DNA of 64,000 nucleotides from Pedobacter nutrimenti (GCF_003208655.1 NZ_QKLU01000001.1:124001-188000), one strand, 5' to 3'; counted from the first letter of the stretch, positions 9,004 through 18,420 are shown. The notes: a model not told the origin generated them from the letters alone. Translations and numbers: made by a program.

Positions 9004-9033
9004 CGTATTGGCTAATTTACCTTAGCCAATACG
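9004..9033. terminator. Bidirectional hairpin between the M16 and DUF3857 genes
   Basis: CGTATTGGCTAA (9004-9015) pairs perfectly with TTAGCCAATACG (9022-9033), a 12-bp stem with a 6-nt loop. The right arm lies inside the last codons of the minus-strand DUF3857 gene, so coding and terminator sequence overlap. T-rich stretches follow on both sides. Confidence 0.75.
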
Positions 9034-10904
9034 CCTTTAACTTTATCTGACTGATAGATTTTCTTATAGAAATCTACAATTGAATTGTATTTTTCCGGTG
9101 CATACTTCCGGTTGTTCATGGTTTGGGTCCGGGTATAGACAATGGTGTTGTCCTTTACAACAGCTTTTGCGGTATATTTTCCAAACTCTGATTCTATCAC
9201 CACCTCTTTAGGTAAAAATTCAACCTGATAACCTTTTGGTAAGGTATAAACTATTTCATCCTCATCCTGATAACCAAAAGGAACACTGAAATACGTTTTT
9301 CTGTTTTCCATTTTAGGGGGAACACGCTCTCTTCTGTTCAGCAGGTTAAGGGTTAAAAGTAATTTATCTGCGCCTTTGCTTAAAAGCTGAGATGACTTTA
9401 AGGAAATGTCTTCTTTAAGCAAAGGTTTATTTTTTTCAGGTTGGACATAACTGATGGTATTGAGCTCTATGTTTGGTATACCAAGGTTATTCATTAGGCG
9501 TTTTCGCTGCTCCGTGGGTTCTCTGAGCGTCATTGAAAAATTATCATCGAATTGGGCGGCCCCATATTCCGTATTGATCACAATGTTGGCAGTACCTTGC
9601 TCGGTCATGTCGACCTTAATTTTTCTTTTTTGAAAATTATCTTCCGGTTTGTACAAAGGCGTCCGCACCAGTTTACCACCTTCTGGGGTTACCAGAAGGA
9701 CATTTTTATTGGCGCAACCTTCTCCCAGATAACCCATTGGTGCATGCTGACTGGTGCATTCCAACCATATCGTGTCCTTTTGCAAAGGCACACACAGGAT
9801 CATGTGGTTGGCCTGGTTTAAACTGGCAAAATTGGGGTTCATGGATGGCATGTCGTAGCCAATGACGGTGAGGTAAGAGTTGATGTCAGCTTCCTTTAAC
9901 AAGGCTTTCATATAGTTGGACAGCGCTTTGCAATCGCCATAATTTACCGAAGCAACCTTGTCTGCAGCAGTTGGTTTAAAGCCACCAATTCCAAGCTGTA
10001 CGCTCACATATCGTGTATTGGACTGTAAATAGTTATAGAGTTTTGCGATTTTTTCGGAAGGTGTTTTGGCTTCAGCGATTAAGGCAGCCACTTTGCTTTT
10101 TACATTTGGGGGCAGCAACTGCGGGTCATTATTGATGTTGTTTAGCCATAGACCCACATTTTTCCAGTTCTCCAGATTTCCAGCAGTATTGTCATACTCA
10201 AACTGGTTGGGCGCAACATTGACCCAGGGCATTACATTTCTGAGCCCGGTGCTTAAAGGTTCATATTCCAGCGCTTTAATATTGCTGCAAGACCATTTGT
10301 ATTCTATTTTATCTTTTAACTTAACCGAATCTGTTTTTAAGCCTGTACTTTTAAGGTATTTAAAAGTCATATTTTCCGGGATCCTGAAAATATACTCTGA
10401 CTTTTCCAGGGCATGACCAAATTCACTGACCGGATACCAGGAGGGGTAACCGGTTATGCCTGTATACTCCTTGGTATAACTGTATTCAATGGTGTAGGGA
10501 AAACTGGTGTTTAAAAAATCCAGTTGTTTCATACGTCCGTCTTCGTAAATTGAACCATCGGAAATGGCACTTCTGTCTTTAAAATCGGAGCTTTTGTATT
10601 CTTTGATTTTATTGCCTTTAGCATCGTACATGGCCGCTTTCAGGTTGTGAATACTGGAAAAACGATTGTAAAATTCGGCCATCGAAGATGCATTTTCTCC
10701 GTTTTTGTTTAAAATACTTATAGCGGTTTTATAGGTATAAGTCGCCGTACTCTGGTTTTTAATTTCAAAAACCTGTTGTTCATAGCGTTCAACTACGGAG
10801 GCGTCTTTTAAAAGCTCTGCAGGAATTTTATCTATATCATAAGTGTTCTGTGCCTTCGCATAAAAGCTAATTAGCACTAAGGTAGAAAGGAATAGCTTTT
10901 TCAA
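9012..10904 (-). CDS. DUF3857 / transglutaminase-core exported protein (active-site residues present)
   Basis: 630 residues with a signal peptide (cleavage after FYAKAQ). The N-terminal DUF3857 domain covers about residues 40-200. The transglutaminase core follows with a plausible catalytic Cys325 (NYGDCKALSNYM), His367 (QANHMILC) and an acidic third position at Glu382 (WLECTSQ). The C-terminal about 200 residues form a beta-rich domain common to this family in Bacteroidota. Role unknown; transglutaminase-like cysteine-peptidase chemistry is plausible in the periplasm. The start lies 2 nt after the stop of a longer paralogue, so the two are co-transcribed. Confidence 0.87.
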   Translation of the reverse strand: MKKLFLSTLVLISFYAKAQNTYDIDKIPAELLKDASVVERYEQQVFEIKNQSTATYTYKTAISILNKNGENASSMAEFYNRFSSIHNLKAAMYDAKGNKIKEYKSSDFKDRSAISDGSIYEDGRMKQLDFLNTSFPYTIEYSYTKEYTGITGYPSWYPVSEFGHALEKSEYIFRIPENMTFKYLKSTGLKTDSVKLKDKIEYKWSCSNIKALEYEPLSTGLRNVMPWVNVAPNQFEYDNTAGNLENWKNVGLWLNNINNDPQLLPPNVKSKVAALIAEAKTPSEKIAKLYNYLQSNTRYVSVQLGIGGFKPTAADKVASVNYGDCKALSNYMKALLKEADINSYLTVIGYDMPSMNPNFASLNQANHMILCVPLQKDTIWLECTSQHAPMGYLGEGCANKNVLLVTPEGGKLVRTPLYKPEDNFQKRKIKVDMTEQGTANIVINTEYGAAQFDDNFSMTLREPTEQRKRLMNNLGIPNIELNTISYVQPEKNKPLLKEDISLKSSQLLSKGADKLLLTLNLLNRRERVPPKMENRKTYFSVPFGYQDEDEIVYTLPKGYQVEFLPKEVVIESEFGKYTAKAVVKDNTIVYTRTQTMNNRKYAPEKYNSIVDFYKKIYQSDKVKGVLAKVN

Positions 10905-10906
10905 TT

Positions 10907-12937
10907 TTAACTCTTTTTAAAGACAATTTGCTGAGCCTGTTTTTCAACAATGTTTTTGAAAAGCTCTTTTAAACTATGGTATTCTTCTGCACTGAATACC
11001 GATTTAAGGATATTAATTTTACTGGTGATGGATACTTTATTGTCTTCAGTGGCAAACAGATAAGTGAAGGAGGCTTCGTTATTAGGCAACTTTACTTTTC
11101 CATTGGCCGGAAGTTTTTCCAATTTGTAACTTTTAGGGAACTCGATTGTGATCCTGAAGTTTTCTTCAATGGGGTAGGCAAAGTCCACAGGGTAATTTCG
11201 TTCCTCGAGTTTAAATGGATTTTCTTTGGTCCGGTCAAACAATAAAGGGCTCAGCAGGGTCAGGTTGCCTGCTTCCTCCGTGTTGTCTTCTATGGTCACA
11301 TTCATGGTTTCTGTCAGCAATTCATTTGGACTATTCAGGTTTTCAATCTTGTAATTACTTATTTCCAAACCAGATTTGTCTTTTTTGAAGTCTTTTAGAT
11401 AATCGGCCTCATTTGTCGCAGCAGTATATTTGCTCCTTTGTCTTAAGGCTGCATACTTCGTATAGGAAAGGAACAGCATGCCGGTTAATTTATTGTCTTC
11501 GCCCAGGGTAAGGCTATAATAAATGTTGTTTTTACTCGGGATACTTTCTTCCAGGGAGACCCATTCCGCAACCTGGTTTTCAGGATCTACTTTTAAACCC
11601 TGGTGGCATAAGTTTTCCGTAGAAATAAGGTCGCTGGCCAAATGTTTATCTGTGGCGTCTAACAAGTGTGTTTTTCCTGCAACTTCAGCAAGTACAATAA
11701 CGCTGTTAAATTTCGAAAGCAGCGGATAGCCGGGATGGGTGCCATTCTGGCGGGTACTGATGAGTACAGGATAGGCTTTAATTCCTCCTTCATTGAGCAT
11801 GTTGCATAAGCTGAGGTTGATGTCTGCCGTATTCCCTGATTTTTGTTCAAAAACAGATTTTGGATTATTTGAGCTGGTGTATATTCCGTACCTGTCATTC
11901 CATTTCAGGTTGTTTTTTACATAATTGAAAATCAGTTCGGTTTTCAGCTCCGGATCTTTCTCTTCTTTAAGCAAAGCAGGAAGGGTTGATTTACTGTACC
12001 CGTTTCTGGACAAGAATTTGCCAAATTTATCTTCTTCGGTCAGTTCTTTGACAATTTTTGGCCAGGAAGAACTGAAATCTTTATACATACTACCAGGGTA
12101 CTGGGTTGCGGTAAGTTCATATTCAATTTTGGAAATGTAATCCTCAACGGTTGTGATAAAGGCTTCCTTTTTTATAGCAGGAACATTTTCTGCAGCATAT
12201 TTAACTTCCAGGGCCGTTGCCTGAATATTGCCCGCGGAAGTAGAGGTTCCTGTTGAAGGAATATAGTAACTGGTATTAATTTGTTCCTTTTTGATTTGCT
12301 GAATAGGAACGTAACCATTTACAGCGGGTTTGTATTTTAGGTATTCTGGTATCACAATATCAAATTCCGAATACAGGGTAGGAACGGAGCTTTGAAAATA
12401 CCAGGTTGGTAACTCAAAAATAAAATCGGATACAATTTTATAGCGGTATTCTACTATTGTTCCCTCCTTTACATTGGGCAGGGTGAATTTTTTAATGCTC
12501 CTGTTTTTGTCTTTCTTCTCGGAGAACTTGGCGTCTTTGGTAATTTTGCTGACGACCATTTTGCCATTTTCCATATTATAGGCGGCTGCATCCATAAACT
12601 CCAGTTTTTCTTCAGAACCACCTGTTGTCGATTGATAGAGCGGAATTTCAAAATCAGCAAGGTCATAACCAGTTTTGTTCATAACCTTATAACGGACATG
12701 TCTTTCAAATTTGTGAACAAAACTGCCTGTTTTTGAACTGACTTCAAACCAGCAGCGGCCCACATCAAACAATTTTATTCCCCGGGCAGCTGAATCGGCA
12801 CCGGAAACTTTTGTTTCGAATTCGGCAGGTTCAATTTTGCCGTATTTAAATGTTTTTGGGGAAATCGGTTTTTGCTGTGCATAAATACTGGTTGTACCAG
12901 CAAGCAGCAAAAAAAACAGGACAACGTTTTTTTTCAT
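10907..12937 (-). CDS. DUF3857 / transglutaminase-like exported protein, catalytic residues lost
   Basis: 676 residues from the ATG at 12937 (MKKNVVLFFLLLAG signal peptide; a Met five codons upstream is less signal-like). DUF3857 is in the N-terminal half, and the transglutaminase fold around residues 300-440 is recognisable. Where the partner has GDC, this protein has GNTADINLSLC near residue 368, and the expected catalytic His region reads SKFNSVIV. The Asp motif (LLDATDKH) remains. It is therefore probably a non-catalytic subunit or binding partner of the downstream paralogue. The MPE-PQQ gene lies 63 bp upstream on the same strand. Confidence 0.86.
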   Translation of the reverse strand: MKKNVVLFFLLLAGTTSIYAQQKPISPKTFKYGKIEPAEFETKVSGADSAARGIKLFDVGRCWFEVSSKTGSFVHKFERHVRYKVMNKTGYDLADFEIPLYQSTTGGSEEKLEFMDAAAYNMENGKMVVSKITKDAKFSEKKDKNRSIKKFTLPNVKEGTIVEYRYKIVSDFIFELPTWYFQSSVPTLYSEFDIVIPEYLKYKPAVNGYVPIQQIKKEQINTSYYIPSTGTSTSAGNIQATALEVKYAAENVPAIKKEAFITTVEDYISKIEYELTATQYPGSMYKDFSSSWPKIVKELTEEDKFGKFLSRNGYSKSTLPALLKEEKDPELKTELIFNYVKNNLKWNDRYGIYTSSNNPKSVFEQKSGNTADINLSLCNMLNEGGIKAYPVLISTRQNGTHPGYPLLSKFNSVIVLAEVAGKTHLLDATDKHLASDLISTENLCHQGLKVDPENQVAEWVSLEESIPSKNNIYYSLTLGEDNKLTGMLFLSYTKYAALRQRSKYTAATNEADYLKDFKKDKSGLEISNYKIENLNSPNELLTETMNVTIEDNTEEAGNLTLLSPLLFDRTKENPFKLEERNYPVDFAYPIEENFRITIEFPKSYKLEKLPANGKVKLPNNEASFTYLFATEDNKVSITSKINILKSVFSAEEYHSLKELFKNIVEKQAQQIVFKKS

Positions 12938-13000
12938 GTAGAGCGTGATCAAATTAGCTCGACAATGATAACAGATTTAATAATAAGAAAGAAAAATAAT

Positions 13001-14860
13001 TTACCTTTTTATTAAAGTAATTATCCCGTCCATCGTTGCGGCCAAAATGGTGTCTTTATTGATAACATTTACCGTATTTACCATCGAGTTGTCAATTTTA
13101 TGTGACCAGTTTTCTGTTTGTTTTACAGGGTCAAAAGAATAAACCGTTCCGTTTTTTGTGCCAAAAAAAACGGCACCGTCTTTGGCAATAAGCATAGAAG
13201 GAACATGTTCATAGCCGAAATGCAAATTTAATCTCCACAATATTCCCCCATCAGTGGCCTGGGCTTTATAAGCAACCACTTCATCATTCATGGTTTTTCC
13301 GAAGATAAGGGATTGATCCTCCGAAATGCCAATAGATTCCCTTACGGTGGCTTCCTTGTTTCTCCATAGTGTAGCACCATTGTTTACATCTATTGCTGTA
13401 AGGACCCGGTCTGGGGCGGCAATGTACACCACATCATTTACCGCGACTGGTGTACACATGGCAGGAGAGAACATGCGGTTGGCATTTCCGTTATCCCATT
13501 TCCAAAGCAGAGTACCATCATTTTTGTTTAAGGCGTAGAGGTGCCTTCCCCAGGAACCAAAAATAATCTTGTCCTTATAAATTAACGGAAGATCTACAAT
13601 AGAACCCTCCACCTCATCAAATGACCAGAGTAATTTGCCTGTTTTGACTTCCAACGCCCGGAAAGAATGGTCACTGGCACCAATAAATACATGGCCATTT
13701 TCAACAACAGGAGAACCCAGAACTGCGGCTTTACAGGCATATTTCCAGGCCAGCTTCCCTGTGCCGAGCGCTAATGCATAGATATGGCCATCTCCGGAAC
13801 CTAGAATAGCCAGACCGGAATGGATGACCGGCGAGGAATAAATTGCACCATTGGTTTTAAAGGTCCATTTCTTTTTTCCGTCTTTTAGCGACAACGCTTC
13901 AATTTCTCCAATGGCGTTTCCGGCAACAACTATTTTTCCATCTGTAGCCGGAGTGGAAACCACATTGGCTGCCGAATGATAAGTCCAGGCCTGTTTGACC
14001 TGAGGGTAAGTTTTATTTACCGCATAAGAAGGCCGTTCAAAGGCATCTGAGGCAGGAGGGGTAAATTTTTGAAGGGCAAATTTTCTCCAGGCCTTTTCAA
14101 TTTCAATTCCAGGTTTTTTGGTGGCAAAGAAAACAGAGTCTTTAGTCATGGTTACGATATTGTAGCCTCCAATACTGTCTTTTGCCCTTAAATTGGAACG
14201 GCCCATTGTAGCCTGAACACCTTCAAAATTTAAAGCTTTATTGGCGTGTCCATGTCCGCATATGGCATACTGGATGTTGTATTTTTTGATCCTGTCTGTT
14301 GCTTCATACCAATTGTCCAGGCTGTTGTCAACAGGGTAATGGTTAATGAAAATAACCGGCATGTTTTTAGGCGTATTTTTCAAAACCTTGTCCAGCCAAA
14401 CGGTGGCGTCCCTTGGAATATGTCCGTCAGACATCCGGACATATGGACCAGAAGCACAGGCAATAAAACGATAACCATAATGATCAAAAGTAAATTTGTC
14501 ATTTCCGAATTCACGGATAAAGTCTACCCCGCCCGACTCAGACCAGCCAGTATCGTGATTTCCCGGAATGATATACAGTGGTTTGGTCAAAGAGGAAAGA
14601 ATTTCTTTGGCCAGTTTAATTTCCTGAGCTGTGCCCATTTCTGTCACATCACCTGTTAAAACAATAAAATCAATGCCCTTTTCTTTGTTGATGTCTGCCA
14701 CGGTTCTCCTCAGGTCTTCTTCTCCGGTAGGGGAGCCAACATGTGTATCGGTTACAAAGGCGTAGCGGAAGGTTTGGGCCTGCAGGGAAAGACTGGCGGA
14801 AGTCATCAAAACCAGCAAACAAAGCAGCTGTGCAGGGATTTTTGTTTTAAAGAAATTCAT
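13001..14860 (-). CDS. Calcineurin-like metallophosphoesterase fused to PQQ-type beta-propeller
   Basis: 619 residues with a signal peptide (ending SLSLQAQ). Residues about 30-240 hold all metallophosphoesterase motifs: DTHVGS, LTGDVTE, IPGNHD, INHYP and CGHGHAN. From about residue 285 to the end come repeated PQQ-like blades (GKKKWTFKTNGAIYSSPV, GTLLWKWDN, GATLWRNKEA). The propeller lacks an obvious enzyme context and may bind ligand or protein. The substrate of the esterase is unknown; extracytoplasmic location is supported by the signal peptide. The two DUF3857 genes downstream may be co-transcribed. Confidence 0.88.
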   Translation of the reverse strand: MNFFKTKIPAQLLCLLVLMTSASLSLQAQTFRYAFVTDTHVGSPTGEEDLRRTVADINKEKGIDFIVLTGDVTEMGTAQEIKLAKEILSSLTKPLYIIPGNHDTGWSESGGVDFIREFGNDKFTFDHYGYRFIACASGPYVRMSDGHIPRDATVWLDKVLKNTPKNMPVIFINHYPVDNSLDNWYEATDRIKKYNIQYAICGHGHANKALNFEGVQATMGRSNLRAKDSIGGYNIVTMTKDSVFFATKKPGIEIEKAWRKFALQKFTPPASDAFERPSYAVNKTYPQVKQAWTYHSAANVVSTPATDGKIVVAGNAIGEIEALSLKDGKKKWTFKTNGAIYSSPVIHSGLAILGSGDGHIYALALGTGKLAWKYACKAAVLGSPVVENGHVFIGASDHSFRALEVKTGKLLWSFDEVEGSIVDLPLIYKDKIIFGSWGRHLYALNKNDGTLLWKWDNGNANRMFSPAMCTPVAVNDVVYIAAPDRVLTAIDVNNGATLWRNKEATVRESIGISEDQSLIFGKTMNDEVVAYKAQATDGGILWRLNLHFGYEHVPSMLIAKDGAVFFGTKNGTVYSFDPVKQTENWSHKIDNSMVNTVNVINKDTILAATMDGIITLIKR

Positions 14861-14966
14861 GCTTTAAATTTATTGGATTAAATGTTTTTCAAAGGAGAAT
14901 ATTCCTCATATTTGCGCAAAATAACTTGTTTTAATTTCTGAAACCACAGTGTAACTCGAATGTTAT

Positions 14967-15449
14967 ATGGAAAAAATGACTTTAGCTATGCCCCCTGAAA
15001 AACTGGATAAAGACAGCCTGGTTTATAAAGTAAATCCCGATCTGTCCGGGATCGACTGGGCATACGTTTGCGAACTTTTTGCAAAAGTCAATTGGCGGAC
15101 AAGGCTTGCTGAAGAAATAGAACAGGCCTTTAGAAAAAGCAGCTGGACACTTTTTGTCTATAAACAAGAACAACTGATTGCATTCGGACGAACTATAGAT
15201 GATGGTCGCTATTATGCCATGCTGGGGGATATTGTTGTCGACCCGGATTTTCAGGGCAATGGCCTTGGGAAGGTCCTGGTCAACAAATTAAACAGCCTGC
15301 TTGAAAACTATCACTTTGTAACTTTAACGGCCGCACCAGGCAAAGGCGATTTCTACAAAAGCCTGGGATGGAAAAAGCAAACAACGGCTTACATATGGCC
15401 ACAGGGGCCAAAACAGTTGCGTCAGCATACAGAAGAAGGAGAGGTTTAG
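14967..15449 (+). CDS. GNAT family N-acetyltransferase
   Basis: 160 residues. Acetyl-CoA-binding motif A is at residues 90-107 (VVDPDFQGNGLGKVLVN, fitting Q/RxxGxG/A), and motif B is FYKSLGWKK near the C-terminus. The likely start is the ATG at 14967; M4 (14976) is possible. Acceptor unknown. It is divergent from the metallophosphoesterase and convergent with the TetR regulator 30 bp downstream. Confidence 0.87.
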   Translation: MEKMTLAMPPEKLDKDSLVYKVNPDLSGIDWAYVCELFAKVNWRTRLAEEIEQAFRKSSWTLFVYKQEQLIAFGRTIDDGRYYAMLGDIVVDPDFQGNGLGKVLVNKLNSLLENYHFVTLTAAPGKGDFYKSLGWKKQTTAYIWPQGPKQLRQHTEEGEV

Positions 15450-15479
15450 GCCTTTCTGATTTTTAAATCATCTTTATCC

Positions 15480-16118
15480 CTAATTTTGGATCACAGGTTC
15501 CTGACCTTTTTTGAGGTCAAAGGACCATTTAATGACCTGCCGGATGGTTTTGCTGATTTCTGCCTTACCCTGATCGGAGTTAACATTGATCCCGCAGATG
15601 GTGCTGTCGTTCTTTTTGGCATGTAATACCATATAATAGATTCCGCAAACCAGTAATGCACAAACGGCCCTTAGATTGGTTCCGGAACCCTTAAAAAATT
15701 CATCTGTTTTGTTTAATATCAAATCCCCGAATTCCTCCCTCACTTTACATATTCCATTCAGAAGAACGGTTTCCTCTGAAATTTCCCAAAGGATAATTTT
15801 CTGCATTTCTTCTTCATTGAAAAAGAACTCAAACTGTTTTTCAAGTATGGAGGCGAGGATTTCTTCCAAATCGTTCTGTTGATCAATCTGGGGAAGTGAT
15901 TCTTCTATTTTTTTATTAAAGGAAAGCCAGTAATCTTTTTCGATTACATAGGTTTCAATGAGCTGGTCTACAGTGCCAAAATACCTGTATATTAATTTTT
16001 TATGTACGCCGGCCTCACGGGCTATTGCATTTACGCCAAGCCCTTTATAACCTTTATTTCTAATAATGCAGCCAACACTGGAAATCAACTTCTGCATTGT
16101 CAATTCTTTATTCTTCAT
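15480..16118 (-). CDS. TetR/AcrR family transcriptional regulator
   Basis: 212 residues from the ATG at 16118. An in-frame start at 16208 would prepend 30 residues without family character. The N-terminal HTH spans about residues 20-50 (VNAIAREAGVHKKLIYRYFG), followed by a ligand-binding helical domain. The 5' region carries an inverted repeat TTATCCGG (16132-16139) / CCGGATAA (16169-16176), a possible auto-operator. No drug pump is directly adjacent; the nearest candidate target is the MFS gene 2.4 kb away, across guaB. Confidence 0.85.
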   Translation of the reverse strand: MKNKELTMQKLISSVGCIIRNKGYKGLGVNAIAREAGVHKKLIYRYFGTVDQLIETYVIEKDYWLSFNKKIEESLPQIDQQNDLEEILASILEKQFEFFFNEEEMQKIILWEISEETVLLNGICKVREEFGDLILNKTDEFFKGSGTNLRAVCALLVCGIYYMVLHAKKNDSTICGINVNSDQGKAEISKTIRQVIKWSFDLKKGQEPVIQN

Positions 16119-16438
16119 CTGATGTAATTTTTTATCCGGGCAGTCATTCAGCAAAAGAAAGCCGCTGGCCGGATAACATTTTTTAACGTTTTGGGATGCA
16201 ACAGTCAATTATAGCAATAAATTTCCCGAAAAAGCACAAATGATCAGATATAAAAAATAGTCCATAGGTATTCAATAGCCCATTTTTTTAAAAAATAAAA
16301 TGCTTAGAGCTCTTTTGAAATAAAAAAAGCTTTCCCTGGGGAAAGCTATATTTGAGCGGTAATTGAAATTCTGTTCCGGATCAAACTCGCCGAGTTTGTG
16401 AAGAGTTAAATCTTCCTGGTTAATGAGCCAAAAATATG

Positions 16439-16588
16439 TTAAAGAAATACCCAAAGTGGTGACATGCGATTATAATTTTCTTTAGCATGAATTTTCTTTG
16501 TGTTTTTATTTATTTTTTTGAAAACAGGCAAAATATTTTAAAAATGACACATTTTTTTTGGATGTCACCACTTTCGGCATTTCTTTAA
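16439..16588. repeat. 150-bp element bounded by 28-bp near-perfect inverted repeats
   Basis: The left arm 16439-16466 reads TTAAAGAAATACCCAAAG and continues GTGGTGACATG. The right arm 16561-16588 is its reverse complement except at two internal positions and the inner terminal base. The 94 bp between the arms is AT-rich and non-coding. The size and ends fit a MITE-like non-autonomous element or an IS remnant. A flanking target duplication is not clear. Confidence 0.55.
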
Positions 16589-16653
16589 TTTACTTTTAAG
16601 CGGTTTAACGAATAGACATCTACCTGTGTTGATAAGTTAAAGCTTGATTTCAG

Positions 16654-16682
16654 AAACTGTTCCTCCAAAAGGAGGACAGTTT
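16654..16682 (+). terminator. Strong hairpin upstream of guaB, terminator-like
   Basis: AAACTGT-T-CCTCC pairs with GGAGG-ACAGTTT (12 bp with a single bulged T, AAAA loop), followed by TTTTG. No plus-strand gene ends here, so it could close a small RNA or belong to the neighbouring repeat element. Confidence 0.45.
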
Positions 16683-16780
16683 TTGAAATTATTCAGCCAT
16701 GATCCGGGCCATTTCCCTATATACAGAATCATAATTCAATTGTAATCTTTCCTGAAAAAAGATCCATTTAAATAATCTTG

Positions 16781-16811
16781 TTGCAGAATAAGAGATATAA
16801 TCGTATTTTTG
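16781..16811 (+). promoter_or_regulatory. guaB promoter (TTG -33, TATTTTTG -7)
   Basis: TTG at 16781-16783 (and 16778-16780) lies 20 bp before a perfect TAnnTTTG box at 16804-16811. Transcription should begin near 16815, giving a leader of about 30 nt. Confidence 0.65.
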
Positions 16812-16814
16812 CCC

Positions 16815-16844
16815 GGCAAATAGTAATTCATAAACTTATTTGCC
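16815..16844 (+). promoter_or_regulatory. guaB leader hairpin abutting the start codon
   Basis: GGCAAATA (16815-16822) pairs perfectly with TATTTGCC (16837-16844), whose last base is adjacent to the ATG at 16845. The whole predicted 5' leader is therefore one stem-loop with a 14-nt loop. It could control translation initiation or serve as an operator. Confidence 0.55.
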
Positions 16845-18314
16845 ATGCAACTCGATCCCCAAAAATTTGTAGCCGAAGGACTGACATACGATGACGTATT
16901 ATTGGTGCCTGCATATTCTGAAGTTCTGCCGCGCGATGTGGATACCGGAACCTTTCTGACCAAGAAAATAAGATTAAATGTTCCTGTCGTATCTGCAGCG
17001 ATGGATACGGTAACTGAAGCTGGTTTGGCTATTGCCATTGCACAGGCAGGTGGTATAGGTATGCTGCATAAGAACATGAGCATTGAACGTCAGGCAGAAG
17101 AGGTACGTAAGGTAAAACGCTCAGAAAGCGGAATGATCCAGGACCCGATTACCCTTGGTAAAAATGCCACTGTAGCCGATGCTTTCCAGATCATGAAAGA
17201 ATTTAAAATCGGAGGTATTCCGGTTATTGATGCCGAAAACAAGCTGGTAGGCATCATCACCAACAGGGACCTTCGTTTCCAAAAAGACATGAACCGGCCG
17301 GTCGCTGAGGTGATGACCCGTGAAAACCTGATTACGGCAGCAGAAGGAACCACTTTATTGCAGGCGGAAGAAATTTTACAGGATTATAAAATTGAAAAAC
17401 TTCCTGTAATTGATAAAGAAGGCCGTTTAGCCGGATTAATTACTTTTAAAGATATACAGAAATATAAAAATTATCCAAAGGCCTGTAAAGATGAAAAGGG
17501 ACGTCTGAGGGTTGGTGCCGCAGTAGGGGTCGCGGCAGACAACATAGACCGTGTAGCGGCTTTGGTACAAGCAGGCGTGGATGTGGTTACGGTGGATACT
17601 GCCCATGGCCATTCAAAAGGCGTGATCGATATGGTCATTGCCATTAAGAAAAGGTTTCCTGAACTTCAGGTGATTGCCGGAAACATTGCAACTGCTGATG
17701 CAGCAAGGGCTTTGGCCGCTGCGGGGGCAGATGCGGTGAAAGTTGGAATAGGACCAGGTTCTATTTGCACCACAAGGATTATTGCCGGGGTAGGTGTTCC
17801 ACAGTTATATGCCGTTTTTGAATGTGCTCAGGCCTTAATTGGTACCGGTATCCCGGTCATTGCCGATGGAGGGATCAAACAGACAGGTGACATTGTAAAA
17901 GCGATCGCCGCAGGGGCCAGCTCTATTATGGCCGGTTCTTTATTTGCCGGGGTCGAAGAGTCACCAGGTGAAACCATCATTTATGAAGGCCGTAAATTTA
18001 AATCCTATCGTGGAATGGGTTCTGTAGAAGCCATGCAGCAGGGATCTAAAGATCGTTATTTTCAGGATGAAGAAGATGTGGTCACTAAACTTGTTCCCGA
18101 AGGTATTGTAGGACGTGTTCCTTATAAAGGCACCCTTGCTGAGGTAATTTATCAATATGTTGGTGGTTTAAGGGCAGGAATGCATTATTGCGGGGCATCT
18201 ACCATTGAAGACCTTCAAAAAGCAAAATTTGTCAGGATTACTGCAGCAGGAATGCGGGAAAGTCATCCTCATGATATATCCATTACCAAAGAAGCGCCAA
18301 ATTATTCAAGGTAA
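16845..18314 (+). CDS. guaB: IMP dehydrogenase
   Basis: 489 residues, standard length. The N-terminal barrel portion ([18 protein letters not shown]) is followed by two CBS domains (about residues 95-210: [18 protein letters not shown] and [18 protein letters not shown]), then the catalytic barrel with Cys308 in [10 protein letters not shown] and the flap [11 protein letters not shown]. It oxidises IMP to XMP with NAD+, the committed step of GMP synthesis, in the cytosol. It is monocistronic, with its own promoter, a leader hairpin and a terminator at 18347-18381. Confidence 0.98.
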   Translation: MQLDPQKFVAEGLTYDDVLLVPAYSEVLPRDVDTGTFLTKKIRLNVPVVSAAMDTVTEAGLAIAIAQAGGIGMLHKNMSIERQAEEVRKVKRSESGMIQDPITLGKNATVADAFQIMKEFKIGGIPVIDAENKLVGIITNRDLRFQKDMNRPVAEVMTRENLITAAEGTTLLQAEEILQDYKIEKLPVIDKEGRLAGLITFKDIQKYKNYPKACKDEKGRLRVGAAVGVAADNIDRVAALVQAGVDVVTVDTAHGHSKGVIDMVIAIKKRFPELQVIAGNIATADAARALAAAGADAVKVGIGPGSICTTRIIAGVGVPQLYAVFECAQALIGTGIPVIADGGIKQTGDIVKAIAAGASSIMAGSLFAGVEESPGETIIYEGRKFKSYRGMGSVEAMQQGSKDRYFQDEEDVVTKLVPEGIVGRVPYKGTLAEVIYQYVGGLRAGMHYCGASTIEDLQKAKFVRITAAGMRESHPHDISITKEAPNYSR

Positions 18315-18346
18315 TTATCCGTTGACCGGATAAGGGCAAAACAGAG

Positions 18347-18381
18347 ATCCTCTATTGTTAAATCAATAGGGGATTTTTTTT
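18347..18381 (+). terminator. guaB rho-independent terminator
   Basis: ATCCTCTATTG pairs with CAATAGGGGAT (11 bp with one G-U pair, 6-nt loop), followed by eight T. Confidence 0.92.
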
Positions 18382-18420
18382 GCCAGCTTTATTCAAATCA
18401 TCAGGGGAGTGCCATATCTC

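Larger units (their letters stand above)
16209..16844. other. Long intergenic region between TetR and guaB
   Basis: 636 bp without a credible gene. It holds a 150-bp element bounded by 28-bp inverted repeats (16439-16588), a separate hairpin (16654-16682) and the guaB promoter and leader at its right end. Confidence 0.6.

Noticed and set aside
16272..16454. 60-codon minus-strand frame upstream of guaB
   Set aside because: Aromatic-rich random-looking sequence that runs into the inverted-repeat element; no partner or conserved feature.
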